DNA of 64,000 bases from Mycobacterium avium subsp. avium (GTDB taxonomy: Bacteria > Actinomycetota > Actinomycetes > Mycobacteriales > Mycobacteriaceae), in contig NZ_CP046507.1 in the NCBI RefSeq assembly GCF_009741445.1, positions 806,001-870,000 on the forward strand, given 5' to 3'. The notes beneath the pieces are model-generated. The model worked only from the letters and a program-made list of their open reading frames with translations. It made no database searches and was not told where the DNA came from. This document shows positions 49,976 through 61,549 of this stretch, piece after piece. A program made the translations under genes and the position numbers. Position 1 is the stretch's first letter. Each line of letters begins with the position of its first letter.

Positions 49976-50614
49976 ATGAACAAGGCAGAGCTCATTGATG
50001 TGCTCACACAGAAATTGAACACGGACCGTCGGCAGGCGACCGCAGCGGTCGAGAATGTCGTCGACACCATTGTGCGTGCGGTACACAAGGGCGACAGCGT
50101 CACGATCACCGGGTTCGGTGTATTCGAACAGCGGCGGCGCGCCGCACGGGTGGCCCGCAACCCGCGTACCGGTGAGACGGTGAAGGTGAAGCCGACGTCC
50201 GTCCCGGCGTTCCGCCCCGGCGCTCAATTCAAAGCGGTTGTCTCTGGGGCACAGCGTCTCCCGTCCGAGGGCCCGGCCGTCAAGCGCGGCGTGGTCGGCG
50301 GCGCGGCCAAGAAGACCGCCGCCAAGAAGGCGCCCGCCAAGAAGGCTGCGGCGAAGAAGGCTCCGGCCAAGAAGGCCGCCGCCAAGAAGGCCCCGGCGAA
50401 GAAGGCTGCGGTCAAGAAGGCTCCGGCCCGCAAGGCCGCGACCAAGGCTCCGGTGCGCAAGGCCGCGACCAAGGCTCCGGCCAAGAAGGTTGCGGCGAAG
50501 AAGGCTCCGGCCAAGAAGGCCGCGACCAAGGCTCCGGCCAAGAAGGCCGCCAGCAAGGCTCCGGCTCGCAAGGCCGCGGCCAAGAAGACGACCGCGCGTC
50601 GCGGCCGCAAGTAG
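49976..50614 (+). CDS. hupB: Histone-like DNA-binding protein HupB (HU with Lys-rich tail)
   Basis: A 212-residue mycobacterial HU (Rv2986c: 214). Residues 1 to about 90 are the HU domain ([15 protein letters not shown] ... [26 protein letters not shown]). From about 105 the protein is built of PAKKAA/KKAP/RKAA repeats, histone H1-like, that bind DNA strongly. It organises the nucleoid and has roles in iron response and in mycobactin gene control. ATG 49976 follows GGAGGGAG; the upstream in-frame extension lies in the promoter and is not used. Confidence 0.97.
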   Translation: MNKAELIDVLTQKLNTDRRQATAAVENVVDTIVRAVHKGDSVTITGFGVFEQRRRAARVARNPRTGETVKVKPTSVPAFRPGAQFKAVVSGAQRLPSEGPAVKRGVVGGAAKKTAAKKAPAKKAAAKKAPAKKAAAKKAPAKKAAVKKAPARKAATKAPVRKAATKAPAKKVAAKKAPAKKAATKAPAKKAASKAPARKAAAKKTTARRGRK

Positions 50615-50630
50615 GCAGAGCACGTCCTAG

Positions 50631-50680
50631 ACACGAATACCCTTCGGCCGGCAGCGGTGCCGCCCGGAGGGTATTCGTGT
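50631..50680 (+). terminator. Hairpin after hupB
   Basis: Perfect 13-bp arms ACACGAATACCCT (50631-50643) and AGGGTATTCGTGT (50668-50680) enclose a GC-rich 24-nt loop that can fold further. It lies 16 bp beyond the hupB stop and before convergent mutT1, so it can serve both genes. There is no U-tract. Confidence 0.75.
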
Positions 50681-50708
50681 GCTAGCGAGCGGGCACGCCG
50701 CCGCGAAC

Positions 50709-51656
50709 TCAGGCGCGCACGTTGGCGGCCAGCGCGCCGCCGATGTGATCGGCGGCCACCAGCCGGCCGGCCGACAACGACAGCACCCAGGTGCTGCCCT
50801 TGTGATTGCGCGACTTGTCGGGCCGCACCCCGTCGCGATCACACCACCACGCGATCAGGTCCGGAATCACCTTGCCCTGCGTGCAGACAACCGGTGTGCC
50901 TGGCTCCCCGGCGATCTCGAGCATCCGGTGCCGAGCGCGCTTGGGGTTCTTGGCGTACGCCTCCTCGGTGAGCGTGGTCTCGTTGTGCACCGGCACGTCG
51001 AGCTCCTCGGCCAGCGGTTGCACGGTCTGGTGGCAGCGGACCCGGTCGGCCGCGTGCACCTGCGAGGCACCGAACGCCAGCAGCTGCGGGACCAGCGCCT
51101 CGGCCTGCGCCCGGCCCCGCTTGTCCAGCGGCCGCTTGGCGTCGTCGCCGGAGAAACGAGATTTGCGCCCGGCCGTGCCGTGCCGCACCACCAGCACGGT
51201 GTGCGTGTCCGCGGGCTTTTTGCTGAAGTGCCGCAACACTTTTCGGTCTTGTGTGTAATTGAGCCGCTGCATCGCCTCGGCCACCGGCAACCAGAGCAAC
51301 TGGTCGACCTCGTCGCCGGGTACGAATTCGCCGCCGGTGGCGCGCGCCGACCAGTAGTAGACCTTCTTGACGCCCTGTTCGATCGGATAGCGCACCGTGT
51401 CGAGCCTTCTGCCGAGCACGGCGCACTGGCCCGTCTCCTCACGCACTTCGCGCACCGCCGCCACCGGCGCCGTCTCGCCGGGGTCCACCTTGCCCTTGGG
51501 CAGTGACCAGTCGTCATAGCGCGGGCGATGGATGATCGCGACCTCGACGTCACCGCCGTCCGGCTCGGCGTCGCCGGGTCGCCACAGCACCGCGCCGGCG
51601 GCGTAGACCACCCGGGTTCCGGCGCGTCGAGCAGTCGACGAATTCTGGGTCGGCAC
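50709..51656 (-). CDS. mutT1: MutT1: Nudix hydrolase fused to a histidine phosphatase domain
   Basis: A 315-residue protein (Rv2985: 317). The Nudix box is [23 protein letters not shown] (G-x5-E-x7-REVREE-x-G) at about residues 52-74. The C-terminal part is a histidine-phosphatase domain with [17 protein letters not shown]. It clears 8-oxo-dGTP and diadenosine polyphosphates. The GTG at 51656 matches the known length. It converges with hupB. Confidence 0.95.
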   Translation of the reverse strand: MPTQNSSTARRAGTRVVYAAGAVLWRPGDAEPDGGDVEVAIIHRPRYDDWSLPKGKVDPGETAPVAAVREVREETGQCAVLGRRLDTVRYPIEQGVKKVYYWSARATGGEFVPGDEVDQLLWLPVAEAMQRLNYTQDRKVLRHFSKKPADTHTVLVVRHGTAGRKSRFSGDDAKRPLDKRGRAQAEALVPQLLAFGASQVHAADRVRCHQTVQPLAEELDVPVHNETTLTEEAYAKNPKRARHRMLEIAGEPGTPVVCTQGKVIPDLIAWWCDRDGVRPDKSRNHKGSTWVLSLSAGRLVAADHIGGALAANVRA

Positions 51657-51740
51657 CTCAACTCCTGCAGGTCAATTCGGTGAAGTCGCACGCTGGATCA
51701 CGCTGCGGCCGGAAAAACAACTCCGAACTCACCCGCAGGG

Positions 51741-53930
51741 CTAGGGACTGCGATGCCGCTCCATCAACGATACTTGGTGATCACGCACGGTATGGCCCTC
51801 TTGCGGCGACGGGGTCCACTGCCCGTCGGGTCCCAATTCCCAGCACCGGGTGGACGGATCCAGCGCGGATTCGAACAACTCGTCCAGCTGCGCGGTGAGT
51901 TTGGGATCCTTGACCTGCGCCAGCACTTCGACGCGGCGATCGAGATTGCGGTGCATCATATCGGCGCTGCCGATCCAGAATTCGTTGATGTTGCGGAAGT
52001 GGATGATCCGCGAGTGCTCCAGGAAACGTCCCAGAATCGAGCGCACGAAGATGTTTTCGGAGTAACCCTGCACGCCCGGGCGCAGCGCGCAGATGCCGCG
52101 CACCACGACCTCGACCCGCACCCCCGCCTGCGACGCCCGGTACAGGGAGTCGATCACCTGCTCGTCCACCAACGCGTTCATCTTCAACCGAATTCGGCCC
52201 TGCCCGCGTTCGCGGTGCGCGGCGATCTCGCGTTCGACGCGTTCGATGATGCCGGTGCGAATCCCGTGCGGCGCCACCAACAGATTGCGGTAGGAGACCT
52301 TACGCGAATAGCCGGTAAGCGAATTGAACAAATCGGTGAGGTCGGCGCCGATGTCCGGCGCCGCCGTCAGCAGACCGACATCCTCGTACAGGCGAGCGGT
52401 CTTGCTGTTGTAGTTGCCGGTTCCGATGTGGCAGTACCGGCGGATCGCCGAACCTTCGCGGCGCACCACCAGGCATGTCTTGCAATGCGTCTTGAGGCCG
52501 ACGAGCCCGTAAACCACGTGCACGCCCGCTTGTTCGAGGGCGCGCGCCCAGCGGATGTTGGCCTGCTCGTCGAAGCGCGCCTTGATCTCGACCAGTGCCA
52601 CCGCCTGCTTGCCGGCCTCGGCCGCTTCGATCAGCGCCCGAACGATCGGCGAATCACCGGAGGTGCGGTACAGCGTCTGCTTGATCGCCAGCACGTTGGG
52701 GTCGGCGGCGGCCTGCTGGATGAAGCGCTGCACGCTGGTGGAGAACGAGTCGTAGGGGTGGTGCACCAGCACGTCGCCCTCGCGCAGCGTCGCGAAGATG
52801 CTCTTGGGGGATTCGCGGTCGGCGAAGGCGGGGTGGGTGTCCGGGACGAACGCCGGATCCTTGAGCGCGGGGCGATCCAAATCGTAGATCTGCCACAGCG
52901 ACGAAAGGTCGAGCAGGCCGGGCACTTCGATGACGTCGCCGGGATGCACGTCGAGTTCGCGAAGCAGCAGTTCCAGCATGCCCTCGGTCATGTCGTCGGC
53001 GATCTCGAGCCGCACCGGCGGGCCGAAGCGCCGCCGCGCCAACTCCCGTTCCAGCGCCTGCAGCAGATCTTCGTCGCGGTCCTCCTCGACCTCCATGTCG
53101 GCGTTGCGGGTGATGCGGAACGCGTGGTGTTCGACGATCTCCATGCCCGGGAACAGCAGCGGCAGGAACGCCGCGATCAGTTCCTCCATCGGCAGAAACC
53201 GGACGACGCCGCGGTTTTCGCCCTCGGCGCCCGCTCTCGGCGCCGCGAGTTCAACGAAGCGATCGACGTTGTTGGGCACCTTGACGCGGGCGAAGTGCTG
53301 GCCGCCGTCCTCGGTCTGGCGCACCATCACCGCCAGGTTCAGGCTCAGCCCGCTGACGAAGGGGAACGGGTGCGCGGGATCGACGGCCAGGGGCGTCAGG
53401 ACGGGAAAGACCTGTTCGGTGAAATAGGTCGACAATTCGTCGCGCTCGGCCTGATCGAGATCGGCCCACGTGACGATGTGAATGCCCTCCTCGGCCAGCG
53501 CCGGGCGCACCGAGTCGAGGAACACCCGCGCGTGCCGGGTCGCGATCCGCTGGGTGTGCTCGCCGATCAGGGCGAGTTGTTTGCGCGGCGTCAACCCGTC
53601 GGCCGAGCGCACCGACAAGCCCATCTCGTCGCGCCGCTTCAGCCCGGCGACCCGCACCATGTAGAACTCGTCGAGGTTGGAGGCGAAAATGGCCAGGAAC
53701 TTGGCCCGTTCCAGCAGCGGCAGCGAGTTGTCGTCGGCCAGCGCCAGCACCCGGGCGTTGAAATCCAGCCAGCTCAGTTCCCGGTTGAGATAACGGTCCT
53801 CCGGCAGGTCGGTCATCGCGGCCGGGGTCGCCGCGGGTGGCGCCCCCACGGCCGAGTCGCCCGAATGCCACAGGTTCTCGTCGGGTCGAGTCTCAGCGTC
53901 GATTTCAGTCACATTGCGATCATGGCGCAT
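51741..53930 (-). CDS. ppk: Polyphosphate kinase 1
   Basis: A 729-residue PPK1 (742 in M. tuberculosis). [17 protein letters not shown] opens the N domain. The catalytic His is in [21 protein letters not shown], and a second His in [13 protein letters not shown]; both lie in phospholipase-D-like C domains. It makes long-chain polyphosphate from ATP. ATG 53930 is used; a GTG one codon earlier and another six codons later are possible. Confidence 0.97.
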   Translation of the reverse strand: MRHDRNVTEIDAETRPDENLWHSGDSAVGAPPAATPAAMTDLPEDRYLNRELSWLDFNARVLALADDNSLPLLERAKFLAIFASNLDEFYMVRVAGLKRRDEMGLSVRSADGLTPRKQLALIGEHTQRIATRHARVFLDSVRPALAEEGIHIVTWADLDQAERDELSTYFTEQVFPVLTPLAVDPAHPFPFVSGLSLNLAVMVRQTEDGGQHFARVKVPNNVDRFVELAAPRAGAEGENRGVVRFLPMEELIAAFLPLLFPGMEIVEHHAFRITRNADMEVEEDRDEDLLQALERELARRRFGPPVRLEIADDMTEGMLELLLRELDVHPGDVIEVPGLLDLSSLWQIYDLDRPALKDPAFVPDTHPAFADRESPKSIFATLREGDVLVHHPYDSFSTSVQRFIQQAAADPNVLAIKQTLYRTSGDSPIVRALIEAAEAGKQAVALVEIKARFDEQANIRWARALEQAGVHVVYGLVGLKTHCKTCLVVRREGSAIRRYCHIGTGNYNSKTARLYEDVGLLTAAPDIGADLTDLFNSLTGYSRKVSYRNLLVAPHGIRTGIIERVEREIAAHRERGQGRIRLKMNALVDEQVIDSLYRASQAGVRVEVVVRGICALRPGVQGYSENIFVRSILGRFLEHSRIIHFRNINEFWIGSADMMHRNLDRRVEVLAQVKDPKLTAQLDELFESALDPSTRCWELGPDGQWTPSPQEGHTVRDHQVSLMERHRSP

Positions 53931-54022
53931 CACGCGCGGCTGCTGCTAGCGCCCGCGGGACATCCATTCGCCGTTGGGCCGCCGTTCACCGGCCGGACAG
54001 ATTCTGCCGCGGTGAGCGAAAA

Positions 54023-54691
<669 letters not shown>

Positions 54692-54809
54692 TCATCCTGC
54701 CAGCGCCGGCGCGCAGCCGGCTTGCGTGACGCCCGGTCGGCCGCTGATCTAGGGTGTAGCGGCTGCAAGTGCCGCGTGAGCTACATCGACCACGGACAGG
54801 GGGTGGTAC

Positions 54810-55865
54810 ATGGCCGGCCCAGGGGGCGGTCCGAAGGCCGGTGCGGCCGGCGCCGTCGCGGTCATGGGCGCCGGGGCGTGGGGCACCGCGCTGGCCAAGG
54901 TGCTCGTCGACGCCGGCGGCCCCGGAACAGAGGTCACGCTGTGGGCCCGCAGGCCCGAGCTCGCCGAACGGATCAACGCGACCCGATCCAACCCCGACTA
55001 CCTGCCCGGGACGTCGTTGCCGCCGGGCATCCACGCCACCGCGGACGCCGGCGAGGCGCTGCGGGACGCGACGACGGTGCTGCTGGGCGTGCCGGCGCAG
55101 GCGATGCGCGCCAACCTCGAGCGCTGGGCGCCGCTGCTGCGGGACGGGGCGACCCTGGTCAGCCTGGCCAAGGGCATCGAGTTGGGCACCCTGATGCGGA
55201 TGAGCCAGGTCATCGTCTCGGTGACCGGCGTCGACCCGGCTCAGGTCGCGGTGATCTCGGGACCGAACCTGGCCAGCGAGATCGCCGCGTCCCAGCCCGC
55301 CGCGACGGTGGTGGCGTGCAGCGACTCCGGCCGCGCCGTCGCCCTGCAGCGCATGCTCAACAGCGGATACTTCCGGCCCTACACCAACAGCGATGTGGTC
55401 GGCACCGAGATCGGCGGGGCGTGCAAGAACGTGATCGCGCTGGCCTGCGGGATGGCCGCCGGCGTGGGCCTCGGCGAGAACACCGCGGCGGCCATCATCA
55501 CCCGGGGGCTGGCCGAGATCATGCGGCTGGGCATCGCGCTCGGCGCCAAGGGCGCGACGCTGGCCGGGCTGGCCGGGGTGGGCGACCTGGTCGCCACCTG
55601 CAGCTCGCCGCACTCCCGCAACCGTTCGCTGGGCGAGCGGCTCGGCCGCGGGGCAACCATCGGTTCGGTGCTCGCCGGTAGCCCCGACGGCGGCGACGGG
55701 CACGTCGTCGAGGGCGTGACGTCCTGCCAGTCGGTGCTGGCGCTGGCCGCCAGCTACGACGTGGAAATGCCGCTCACCGACGCGGTGCACCGGGTCTGTC
55801 ACAAGGGGCTGTCCGTCGACGAGGCGATGGCGCTGTTGCTGGGCCGGCGCACCAAGCCCGAATGA
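54810..55865 (+). CDS. gpsA: NAD(P)-dependent glycerol-3-phosphate dehydrogenase
   Basis: A 351-residue GpsA (Rv2982c). After a 16-residue Gly/Ala-rich N-terminus, [15 protein letters not shown] is the NAD motif. [11 protein letters not shown] and [25 protein letters not shown] include the catalytic Lys. It makes sn-glycerol-3-phosphate for phospholipids. ddl follows 31 bp downstream. Confidence 0.96.
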   Translation: MAGPGGGPKAGAAGAVAVMGAGAWGTALAKVLVDAGGPGTEVTLWARRPELAERINATRSNPDYLPGTSLPPGIHATADAGEALRDATTVLLGVPAQAMRANLERWAPLLRDGATLVSLAKGIELGTLMRMSQVIVSVTGVDPAQVAVISGPNLASEIAASQPAATVVACSDSGRAVALQRMLNSGYFRPYTNSDVVGTEIGGACKNVIALACGMAAGVGLGENTAAAIITRGLAEIMRLGIALGAKGATLAGLAGVGDLVATCSSPHSRNRSLGERLGRGATIGSVLAGSPDGGDGHVVEGVTSCQSVLALAASYDVEMPLTDAVHRVCHKGLSVDEAMALLLGRRTKPE

Positions 55866-55896
55866 CCTGGCCGCCACCCGGTAGCCTGTTCAGATT

Positions 55897-57006
55897 GTGA
55901 ATGCCAGCCAGCGGGTCCGCGTCGCCGTCGTCTTCGGCGGGCGCAGCAACGAGCACGCCATCTCGTGCGTCTCGGCCGGCAGCATCCTGCGCAACCTCGA
56001 CCCGCGGCGGTTCGAGGTCGTCGCGATCGGCATCACCCCGCAAGGCTCGTGGGTGCTCACCGACGGCGACCCGGCCGCGCTGGCGATCAGCGACCGGCAA
56101 CTGCCCGAGGTGACGTCCGCGTCGGGGACCGAGCTGGCGCTGCCGGCGGATCCGGGGCGCAGCGGCCAACTGGTTTCCCTTCCCCCCGGCGCCAGTGAGG
56201 TGTTGGCCTCCGTCGACGTGGTGTTCCCGGTGCTGCACGGCCCGTACGGGGAGGACGGCACGATCCAGGGGCTGCTCGAACTCGCCGGGGTGCCCTACGT
56301 CGGGGCCGGCGTGTTCGCCAGCGCCGCGGGCATGGACAAGGAATTCACCAAGAAGCTGTTCGCCGCCGAGGGATTGCCGATCGGCGACTACGCGGTGCTG
56401 CGCCCGTCGCAGTCCACATTGTCGCTGCAGGACCGCGAGCGGCTGGGCTTGCCGGTGTTCGTCAAACCCGCCCGGGGCGGCTCCTCGATCGGCGTCAGCC
56501 GGGTCTCGAGCTGGGACGAGCTGGACGCCGCCGTGGCCGCCGCCCGCGACCACGATCCCAAGGTCATCGTCGAGGCGGCCATCGCCGGCCGGGAGCTGGA
56601 GTGCGGGGTGCTCGAAATGCCCGACGGCACAGTGCAAGCCAGCACGGTCGGCGAGATCCGGGTGGCCGGGGTACGGGGGCGTGAGGACTCGTTCTACGAC
56701 TTCGCGACCAAATACCTCGACGACACAGCCGAATTGGACGTGCCCGCCAAGGTCGACGACGAAATCGCCGACGCGGTACGCGAATTGGCGATCCGCGCAT
56801 TCAAGGCCGTTGACTGCCAAGGGCTGGCCCGGGTGGACTTCTTCCTCACCGAGACCGGGCCGGTGCTCAACGAGATCAACACGATGCCCGGCTTCACCAC
56901 CATCTCGATGTACCCGCGGATGTGGGCGGCCAGCGGCGTGGACTACCCGAGTCTGCTGGCCACCATGGTGGAGACGGCCCTGGCCCGCGGCGTCGGGCTG
57001 CGCTAG
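55897..57006 (+). CDS. ddl: D-alanine-D-alanine ligase
   Basis: A 369-residue ATP-grasp enzyme (Rv2981c). [21 protein letters not shown] is the N-terminal D-Ala site. [37 protein letters not shown] (ATP loop) and [23 protein letters not shown] (Mg ligands) follow. It makes the D-Ala-D-Ala dipeptide of peptidoglycan and is the target of cycloserine. Its end overlaps the convergent DUF3515 gene by 4 bp. Confidence 0.97.
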   Translation: MNASQRVRVAVVFGGRSNEHAISCVSAGSILRNLDPRRFEVVAIGITPQGSWVLTDGDPAALAISDRQLPEVTSASGTELALPADPGRSGQLVSLPPGASEVLASVDVVFPVLHGPYGEDGTIQGLLELAGVPYVGAGVFASAAGMDKEFTKKLFAAEGLPIGDYAVLRPSQSTLSLQDRERLGLPVFVKPARGGSSIGVSRVSSWDELDAAVAAARDHDPKVIVEAAIAGRELECGVLEMPDGTVQASTVGEIRVAGVRGREDSFYDFATKYLDDTAELDVPAKVDDEIADAVRELAIRAFKAVDCQGLARVDFFLTETGPVLNEINTMPGFTTISMYPRMWAASGVDYPSLLATMVETALARGVGLR

Positions 57007-57566
57007 CCGGCGGGCGGCCCGGGGTTGACCGGCGCCGCCGCGATGCGCTGCGCGATCACGTCGGAGAGCCGCTGGATGGGCGCCGGGCCCGAGCCCGACG
57101 GCAGCGTGAGCGCCACATACACCGTGCGGTCCACCGTGTACCAGGTGGATCTGCCGGCGTCCCCGGCGGATTGCGGGTCGGGGCGCACCGCGAACCACTG
57201 CACCCGGTCGACGACCTGGATGGGGGATCCGGCGACGAACTCGGCCGGGCGGTCCAGGCCGCAGCGCAGCACCACCGGCTCGCTGTCCGGCCCGGTCCGC
57301 CAGGCCGCGGCGCCCGCCGGGGCCGGCTGCTCGAGCGGGGCGCGCTGATAGTCGCCGAGCCGCTGCGGCAGCGCGTCCAGCAACGCCCGGCAGGCGGCGT
57401 CCCCGGCGTGCGGCGCCGGAAAGGCCGCTACGGCAACGGGTTGCGGCGGCGCCTCACGGGTCGCCGCGATCGCCAGGATCACCCCGATCGTCGTCACCGC
57501 CAGCGCGACCGCGACCATGATCACCGCCCGCGGGGGCCCGCCGTCGGCCTCCGATTCGGTTGCCAC
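57003..57566 (-). CDS. DUF3515-family membrane-anchored protein (Rv2980-like)
   Basis: A 187-residue protein (Rv2980: 181). A single N-terminal membrane helix ([22 protein letters not shown], about residues 14-35) leads to an outer domain with [22 protein letters not shown] and [13 protein letters not shown], the two cysteines likely forming a disulfide. The family is conserved in actinobacteria, often between ddl and thiL, and has no known function. Confidence 0.88.
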   Translation of the reverse strand: MATESEADGGPPRAVIMVAVALAVTTIGVILAIAATREAPPQPVAVAAFPAPHAGDAACRALLDALPQRLGDYQRAPLEQPAPAGAAAWRTGPDSEPVVLRCGLDRPAEFVAGSPIQVVDRVQWFAVRPDPQSAGDAGRSTWYTVDRTVYVALTLPSGSGPAPIQRLSDVIAQRIAAAPVNPGPPAG

Positions 57567-57647
57567 CGCCCGCGCACCTCCTTGTCTGTCGGGCCACTGT
57601 TACCCGGCTTCCCAGTATTGGCGGTCGGCCCGCCCGGGCGACAGCCC

Positions 57648-57653
57648 TATGGT
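57648..57653 (+). promoter_or_regulatory. -10 element of thiL, leaderless type
   Basis: TATGGT fits TANNNT and is 6 nt before the thiL GTG at 57660, supporting that start. Confidence 0.5.
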
Positions 57654-57659
57654 GGTGGC

Positions 57660-58607
57660 GTGCGGGACGAATCGACGCTGCGGCAACTCGGCGAATTCGC
57701 CGTCATCGACCGGCTGGTGGCCGGGCGCCGGCAGCCGGCCGCGGTGACCCTCGGGCCCGGCGACGACGCCGCGCTGGTGACGACCGGCGACGGCCGCGTG
57801 GTGGTGTCGACCGACATGCTGGTGCAGGACCGGCATTTCCGGCTCGACTGGTCGACGCCGCACGACATCGGCCGCAAGGCGATCGCGCAGAACGCCGCGG
57901 ACATCGAGGCGATGGGCGCGCGGCCCACGGCGTTCGTGGTGGGCTTCGGCGCTCCCGGTCAGACCGCGGCGGAGCAGGTGGACGCGCTGGTGGACGGCAT
58001 GTGGGACGAGGCACAGCGGGTGGGGGCCGGCATCGCCGGCGGCGATCTGGTCAGCTGCCCGCAGTGGGTCATCTCGGTCACCGCGCTCGGCGAGCTGGAC
58101 GGACGCTCCCCGGTGCGCCGCGCCGGCGCCGAACCCGGCTCGCTGATCGCCGTGGTCGGCGACCTGGGCCGATCCGCGGCGGGATTTGACCTGTGGCGCA
58201 ATCAGATTGGCGGGTTCGACGAGCTGCGCCGCCGGCATGCGGTGCCGCAGCCGCCCTACGGCCAGGGTGCGGTGGCCGCGGCCGGGGGAGCGCAGGCGAT
58301 GATCGACGTCTCCGACGGCCTGATCGCCGACCTGCGGCACGTCGCCGAGGCGTCCGGGGTGGGCATGGACGTATCCACCGCGGCGCTGGCCGCCGACCGT
58401 GACGCGGTGGCGGCCGCGGCGGCCGCGGTGGGCGTCGACGCCTGGCCGTGGGTGCTGACCGGCGGTGAGGACCACGCCCTGGTGGCCTGTTTCCCCGGGC
58501 CCGCGCCGGCCGGCTGGCGCATCATCGGGCGGGTTCTCGACGGCCCGGCCCGGGTGCTGGTCGACGAGCGGGAGTGGAGCGGCCCCGCCGGCTGGCAGTC
58601 GTACTAG
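57660..58607 (+). CDS. thiL: Thiamine-monophosphate kinase
   Basis: A 315-residue ThiL (Rv2977c: 333). LRQLGEFAVIDRLV, GPGDDAALV, VVSTDMLVQDRHFRLDW, GRKAIAQNAADIEAMGARP and MIDVSDGLIADLRHVAEASGVGM are family motifs binding ATP-Mg and thiamine phosphate. The longer frame upstream is antisense to the DUF3515 gene and is not used. It makes thiamine diphosphate, the cofactor of IlvB. Confidence 0.95.
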   Translation: MRDESTLRQLGEFAVIDRLVAGRRQPAAVTLGPGDDAALVTTGDGRVVVSTDMLVQDRHFRLDWSTPHDIGRKAIAQNAADIEAMGARPTAFVVGFGAPGQTAAEQVDALVDGMWDEAQRVGAGIAGGDLVSCPQWVISVTALGELDGRSPVRRAGAEPGSLIAVVGDLGRSAAGFDLWRNQIGGFDELRRRHAVPQPPYGQGAVAAAGGAQAMIDVSDGLIADLRHVAEASGVGMDVSTAALAADRDAVAAAAAAVGVDAWPWVLTGGEDHALVACFPGPAPAGWRIIGRVLDGPARVLVDEREWSGPAGWQSY

Positions 58608-58659
58608 GGTGGCCCGGTGATCTCAAAGTGACCGATCCCGCGGCCGGCGGGGGCCGGCG

Positions 58660-59343
58660 ATGACGGCGCGCCCGCTGAGTGAACTCGTCGAGCCCGGCTG
58701 GGCGCGTGCGTTGCAGCCGGTGGCCGAGCAGGTCGCCCGGATGGGGCAGTTTCTGCGGGCCGAGATCGCGGCCGGGCGCCGGTACCTGCCGGCCGGCCCA
58801 AACGTGTTGCGCGCGTTCACCTATCCCTTCGACGAGGTCAAGGTGCTCATCGTCGGGCAGGATCCCTATCCGACGCCGGGACACGCTGTGGGGCTGAGCT
58901 TTTCGGTGGCACCCGGCGTGTCGCCGCTGCCGCGCAGCCTGGCCAACATCTTCCAGGAGTACACCGCGGACCTGGGCCACCCCCCGCCCTCGTGCGGCGA
59001 CCTGACGCCCTGGGCGCAGCGCGGCGTGCTGCTGCTGAACAGGGTGCTCACCGTGCGCCCCAGCAACCCGGCGTCGCACCGGGGCAAGGGCTGGGAGCCG
59101 GTGACCGAGTGTGCCATCCGGGCGCTGACCGCGCGCCAGCAGCCCCTGGTCGCCATCCTGTGGGGCCGTGACGCCTCGACCCTGAAACCGATTCTGGCCC
59201 AAGGTAATTGCGTGGCCATCGAGTCGCCGCACCCGTCTCCGCTGTCGGCGTCGCGGGGGTTCTTCGGGTCACGGCCGTTCAGCCGGGCCAACAAGCTGCT
59301 GGCCGAGATGGGCGCCGACGAGATCGACTGGCGGCTGCCCTGA
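58660..59343 (+). CDS. ung: Uracil-DNA glycosylase
   Basis: A 227-residue family 1 enzyme, the same length as Rv2976c. [22 protein letters not shown] holds the catalytic Asp (GQDPYPT), and [20 protein letters not shown] the minor-groove loop with its His. It removes uracil from DNA. In M. tuberculosis rpmB comes next; here 4.5 kb of other genes intervene. Confidence 0.97.
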   Translation: MTARPLSELVEPGWARALQPVAEQVARMGQFLRAEIAAGRRYLPAGPNVLRAFTYPFDEVKVLIVGQDPYPTPGHAVGLSFSVAPGVSPLPRSLANIFQEYTADLGHPPPSCGDLTPWAQRGVLLLNRVLTVRPSNPASHRGKGWEPVTECAIRALTARQQPLVAILWGRDASTLKPILAQGNCVAIESPHPSPLSASRGFFGSRPFSRANKLLAEMGADEIDWRLP

Positions 59344-59366
59344 CGCTCGCGGTTGGGCCGGCGCCC

Positions 59367-59443
59367 GTCACGCTGGCGTGACGCGCGGCCGTGGCCGTCA
59401 CGCTGGCGTGACGCTGGGCCGGCGGCCGTCACGCTGGCGTGAC
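59367..59443. repeat. Three exact copies of palindrome GTCACGCTGGCGTGAC, period 30-31 bp
   Basis: Copies at 59367-59382, 59397-59412 and 59428-59443, each a 7-bp-arm hairpin, fill the gap between convergent ung and the SDR gene. The outermost flanks carry TGACGCTCGCGG fragments of the same kind. Same family as 37485-37530. Confidence 0.88.
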
Positions 59444-59471
59444 GCTCGCGGGCCGCAGCGGCGACAGCGGC

Positions 59472-60302
59472 CTACGCGCCCGGGAAGTTCACGTCCTTGG
59501 TGACGGCCTCCCACTCGTCGATCGACGCCGACATCGCGGCGATCTTGTCCCGCATGGCCTTGAGCACGTCGCGTCCGAGCAGCAGCCGCAGCGGCGGCTC
59601 GTCCAGCCCGGTCACCATCAGCACCGCCTCGGCCACCTTGCGCGGGTCGCCGGGCAGGTGGTCGGCGAACTGCTTGATCAGGTCCTTGCGCGCCGCGACG
59701 TCGGTGTAGTCGGCGATCGGCGTGCCGGACTCCTTCATCGATCGGGTGGCCCAATCGGTGCGGAAGGCCCCCGGCTCGATCGCGGTCACCTTGATACCCA
59801 ACGGGCGGACCTCGGCGGCGAGCGCCTCGGTGACGGCCTCCAGCGCGAACTTGGTCGACGAGTAGTAGGCGTTGGGCGGGTTGGCCACCAGGCCGGTCAT
59901 CGACGAGATGTTGACGATGTGCCCGCAGCCGCGGGCGCGCATGCCCGGGAGCACCGCCTTGATCATGTCGACCGCACCGAAGTAGTTGACGTCGAACAGC
60001 TTTCGCACCTCGGCGTCCTCGCCCTCTTCCACCGCCGACAGGTAGCCGTGCCCGGCGTTGTTCACCAGCACGTCGATGCCGCCGAACGCCGCGTCGGCCG
60101 CGGCCACCGCGGCGGCGATCTGGTCGCGGTCGGTCACGTCGAGCGCGACCGGCAGCGCCAGCTCGCCGAATTCCTCGGCAAAACCCCGAACGGCGTCGGC
60201 CCGTCGTGCCGTCACCACCACGCGGTGGCCGGCTTGCAGTGCCGCACCGGCGATTTCGCGGCCGAAGCCGGTGGAGCATCCCGTGATCAGCCAGCGTGCC
60301 AT
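59472..60302 (-). CDS. Short-chain dehydrogenase/reductase
   Basis: A 276-residue classical SDR. WLITGCSTGFGREIA is the cofactor motif; VTARRADAV after strand 2 has Arg residues that favour NADP(H). VNNAGHGYLSAVEE and the catalytic Ser...YYSSTK (Tyr-x3-Lys) are present. It lies 2 bp after the DUF1214 gene in a four-gene leftward unit. Substrate unknown. Confidence 0.9.
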   Translation of the reverse strand: MARWLITGCSTGFGREIAGAALQAGHRVVVTARRADAVRGFAEEFGELALPVALDVTDRDQIAAAVAAADAAFGGIDVLVNNAGHGYLSAVEEGEDAEVRKLFDVNYFGAVDMIKAVLPGMRARGCGHIVNISSMTGLVANPPNAYYSSTKFALEAVTEALAAEVRPLGIKVTAIEPGAFRTDWATRSMKESGTPIADYTDVAARKDLIKQFADHLPGDPRKVAEAVLMVTGLDEPPLRLLLGRDVLKAMRDKIAAMSASIDEWEAVTKDVNFPGA

Positions 60303-60304
60303 CG

Positions 60305-61549
60305 CTAGATCGTCCCTTCGGGTAGGCGGCGCAGATAGCCGGCCCGGCGCTGCGCGAGTTCGGCGGCCCGCTGCTGCGGGCTCACCCGCGGCAGGTGCGC
60401 CACCTCGGTGTCGAGCCGGTCCAGCTTGACGACGCGGCCGCGGGCGCCGAGGTCTTCGCGGGGGCCGTGCTCGCCGAACTCGGCCATCCGCAGCGTCAGG
60501 ATGGCCTCGCGCAGGCCGTCGGAGTCGATCCAGTTGGCCACGCCCGGATCGGTGGGCGCGATCACGTAGGTGTAGCTGCCGTCCTCGTTGGCGACCGACT
60601 GCGCCTTGTTGAGGCTGCCGGTGCGGTCGACGATGTCCAGGGTGGTGCCCCAGATGTTGCTCAGCGGCACCGTGAAGTATTCCGCGCCACCATCATTCAC
60701 CTCGACGACGAACGCCTCGTCCGGTGCGAGGTCGAAGCGGCCCATCACGTACGCCTGGTTGCGCATCGCGCCGGCCTTCTCCGCCGACCAGGCCAGATCG
60801 AAACGGTTGGCCGGCATCTTGTACACGCCGTGGCTGAGCTTGCCGGTGAAATCGGCGAAGTAGGCCATCATCGCCGCGGTCGCCTCGGCCTGCTCGTCGA
60901 GGGTGCGCGCCGGTGTCGCCGGCGGGCCACCGAGCCGTTGCACCTCGAAGTAATTGGGGTCGTCGCGGTCCCAGTCCAGCAGCACGTCGCGGATGTAGAA
61001 CTCGTGCGCCGCAGCCGACGTCCGCACATGATTGGGGCGGCCGTTGGCGGGTTGCGCGTCCACGGTGATGGTGAAGCTGCCGTCCGGCTCGACCCGCATG
61101 GTGCGGCCGTTGAGCACGTCGATGGTGCCCATCCGGGCGTCCCACAGCGTGAAGTAGTTCTCGGTCATCCGGTGTTCGCCGACCCGCCCGTGGATCTCGT
61201 AGCGCTCCTCACCGGAGATCGGGATTACCCGGTACACGCTGTCGGGATTGTCGATGCCCCAACGTGATCCGGGAACCCGGCGGCCGTCCACGGGATGCGC
61301 CAGCCGGGTGATGCAGCTGACCTTCGGCCGCAGCTTGTCCTGATTGGACGACCAGATCGCCGCCGAGAACATCACCTCGGCGAACGCGTCGTCGAACCGT
61401 GCGCGCATCGCGTCCGACGCGTTGGCCCGGCCCAGCCAGGTCTGCGCCACCGACCGGTAGGCGGCCCTGACGGTCGGGTGCTCGATCAAATCGAGCGCGG
61501 CGAGTTCCTGCTCGTGCTGGGAGCGGGTCGCGACCGGGTGCTCAGGCAT
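60305..61549 (-). CDS. DUF1214-domain protein
   Basis: A 414-residue protein with the DUF1214 beta-sandwich fold. GSRWGIDNPDSVYRVIPISGEERYEIHG and ENYFTLWDARMG form the first half, and VEVNDGGAEYFTVPLSNIWGTTLDIVDRTGSLNKAQSV the C-terminal module. No signal peptide. ATG 61549 is preceded by GGAGGAAC, the end of which belongs to the small ORF upstream. The family is often found with oxidoreductases of hydrophobic compounds and has no proven activity. Confidence 0.8.
   Translation of the reverse strand: MPEHPVATRSQHEQELAALDLIEHPTVRAAYRSVAQTWLGRANASDAMRARFDDAFAEVMFSAAIWSSNQDKLRPKVSCITRLAHPVDGRRVPGSRWGIDNPDSVYRVIPISGEERYEIHGRVGEHRMTENYFTLWDARMGTIDVLNGRTMRVEPDGSFTITVDAQPANGRPNHVRTSAAAHEFYIRDVLLDWDRDDPNYFEVQRLGGPPATPARTLDEQAEATAAMMAYFADFTGKLSHGVYKMPANRFDLAWSAEKAGAMRNQAYVMGRFDLAPDEAFVVEVNDGGAEYFTVPLSNIWGTTLDIVDRTGSLNKAQSVANEDGSYTYVIAPTDPGVANWIDSDGLREAILTLRMAEFGEHGPREDLGARGRVVKLDRLDTEVAHLPRVSPQQRAAELAQRRAGYLRRLPEGTI

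Noticed and set aside
50285..50612. Tandem short repeats that could be read as a minisatellite or CRISPR-like array
   Set aside because: They are the codons of the Lys/Ala/Pro repeats in the HupB tail; unit lengths vary and there are no spacers.
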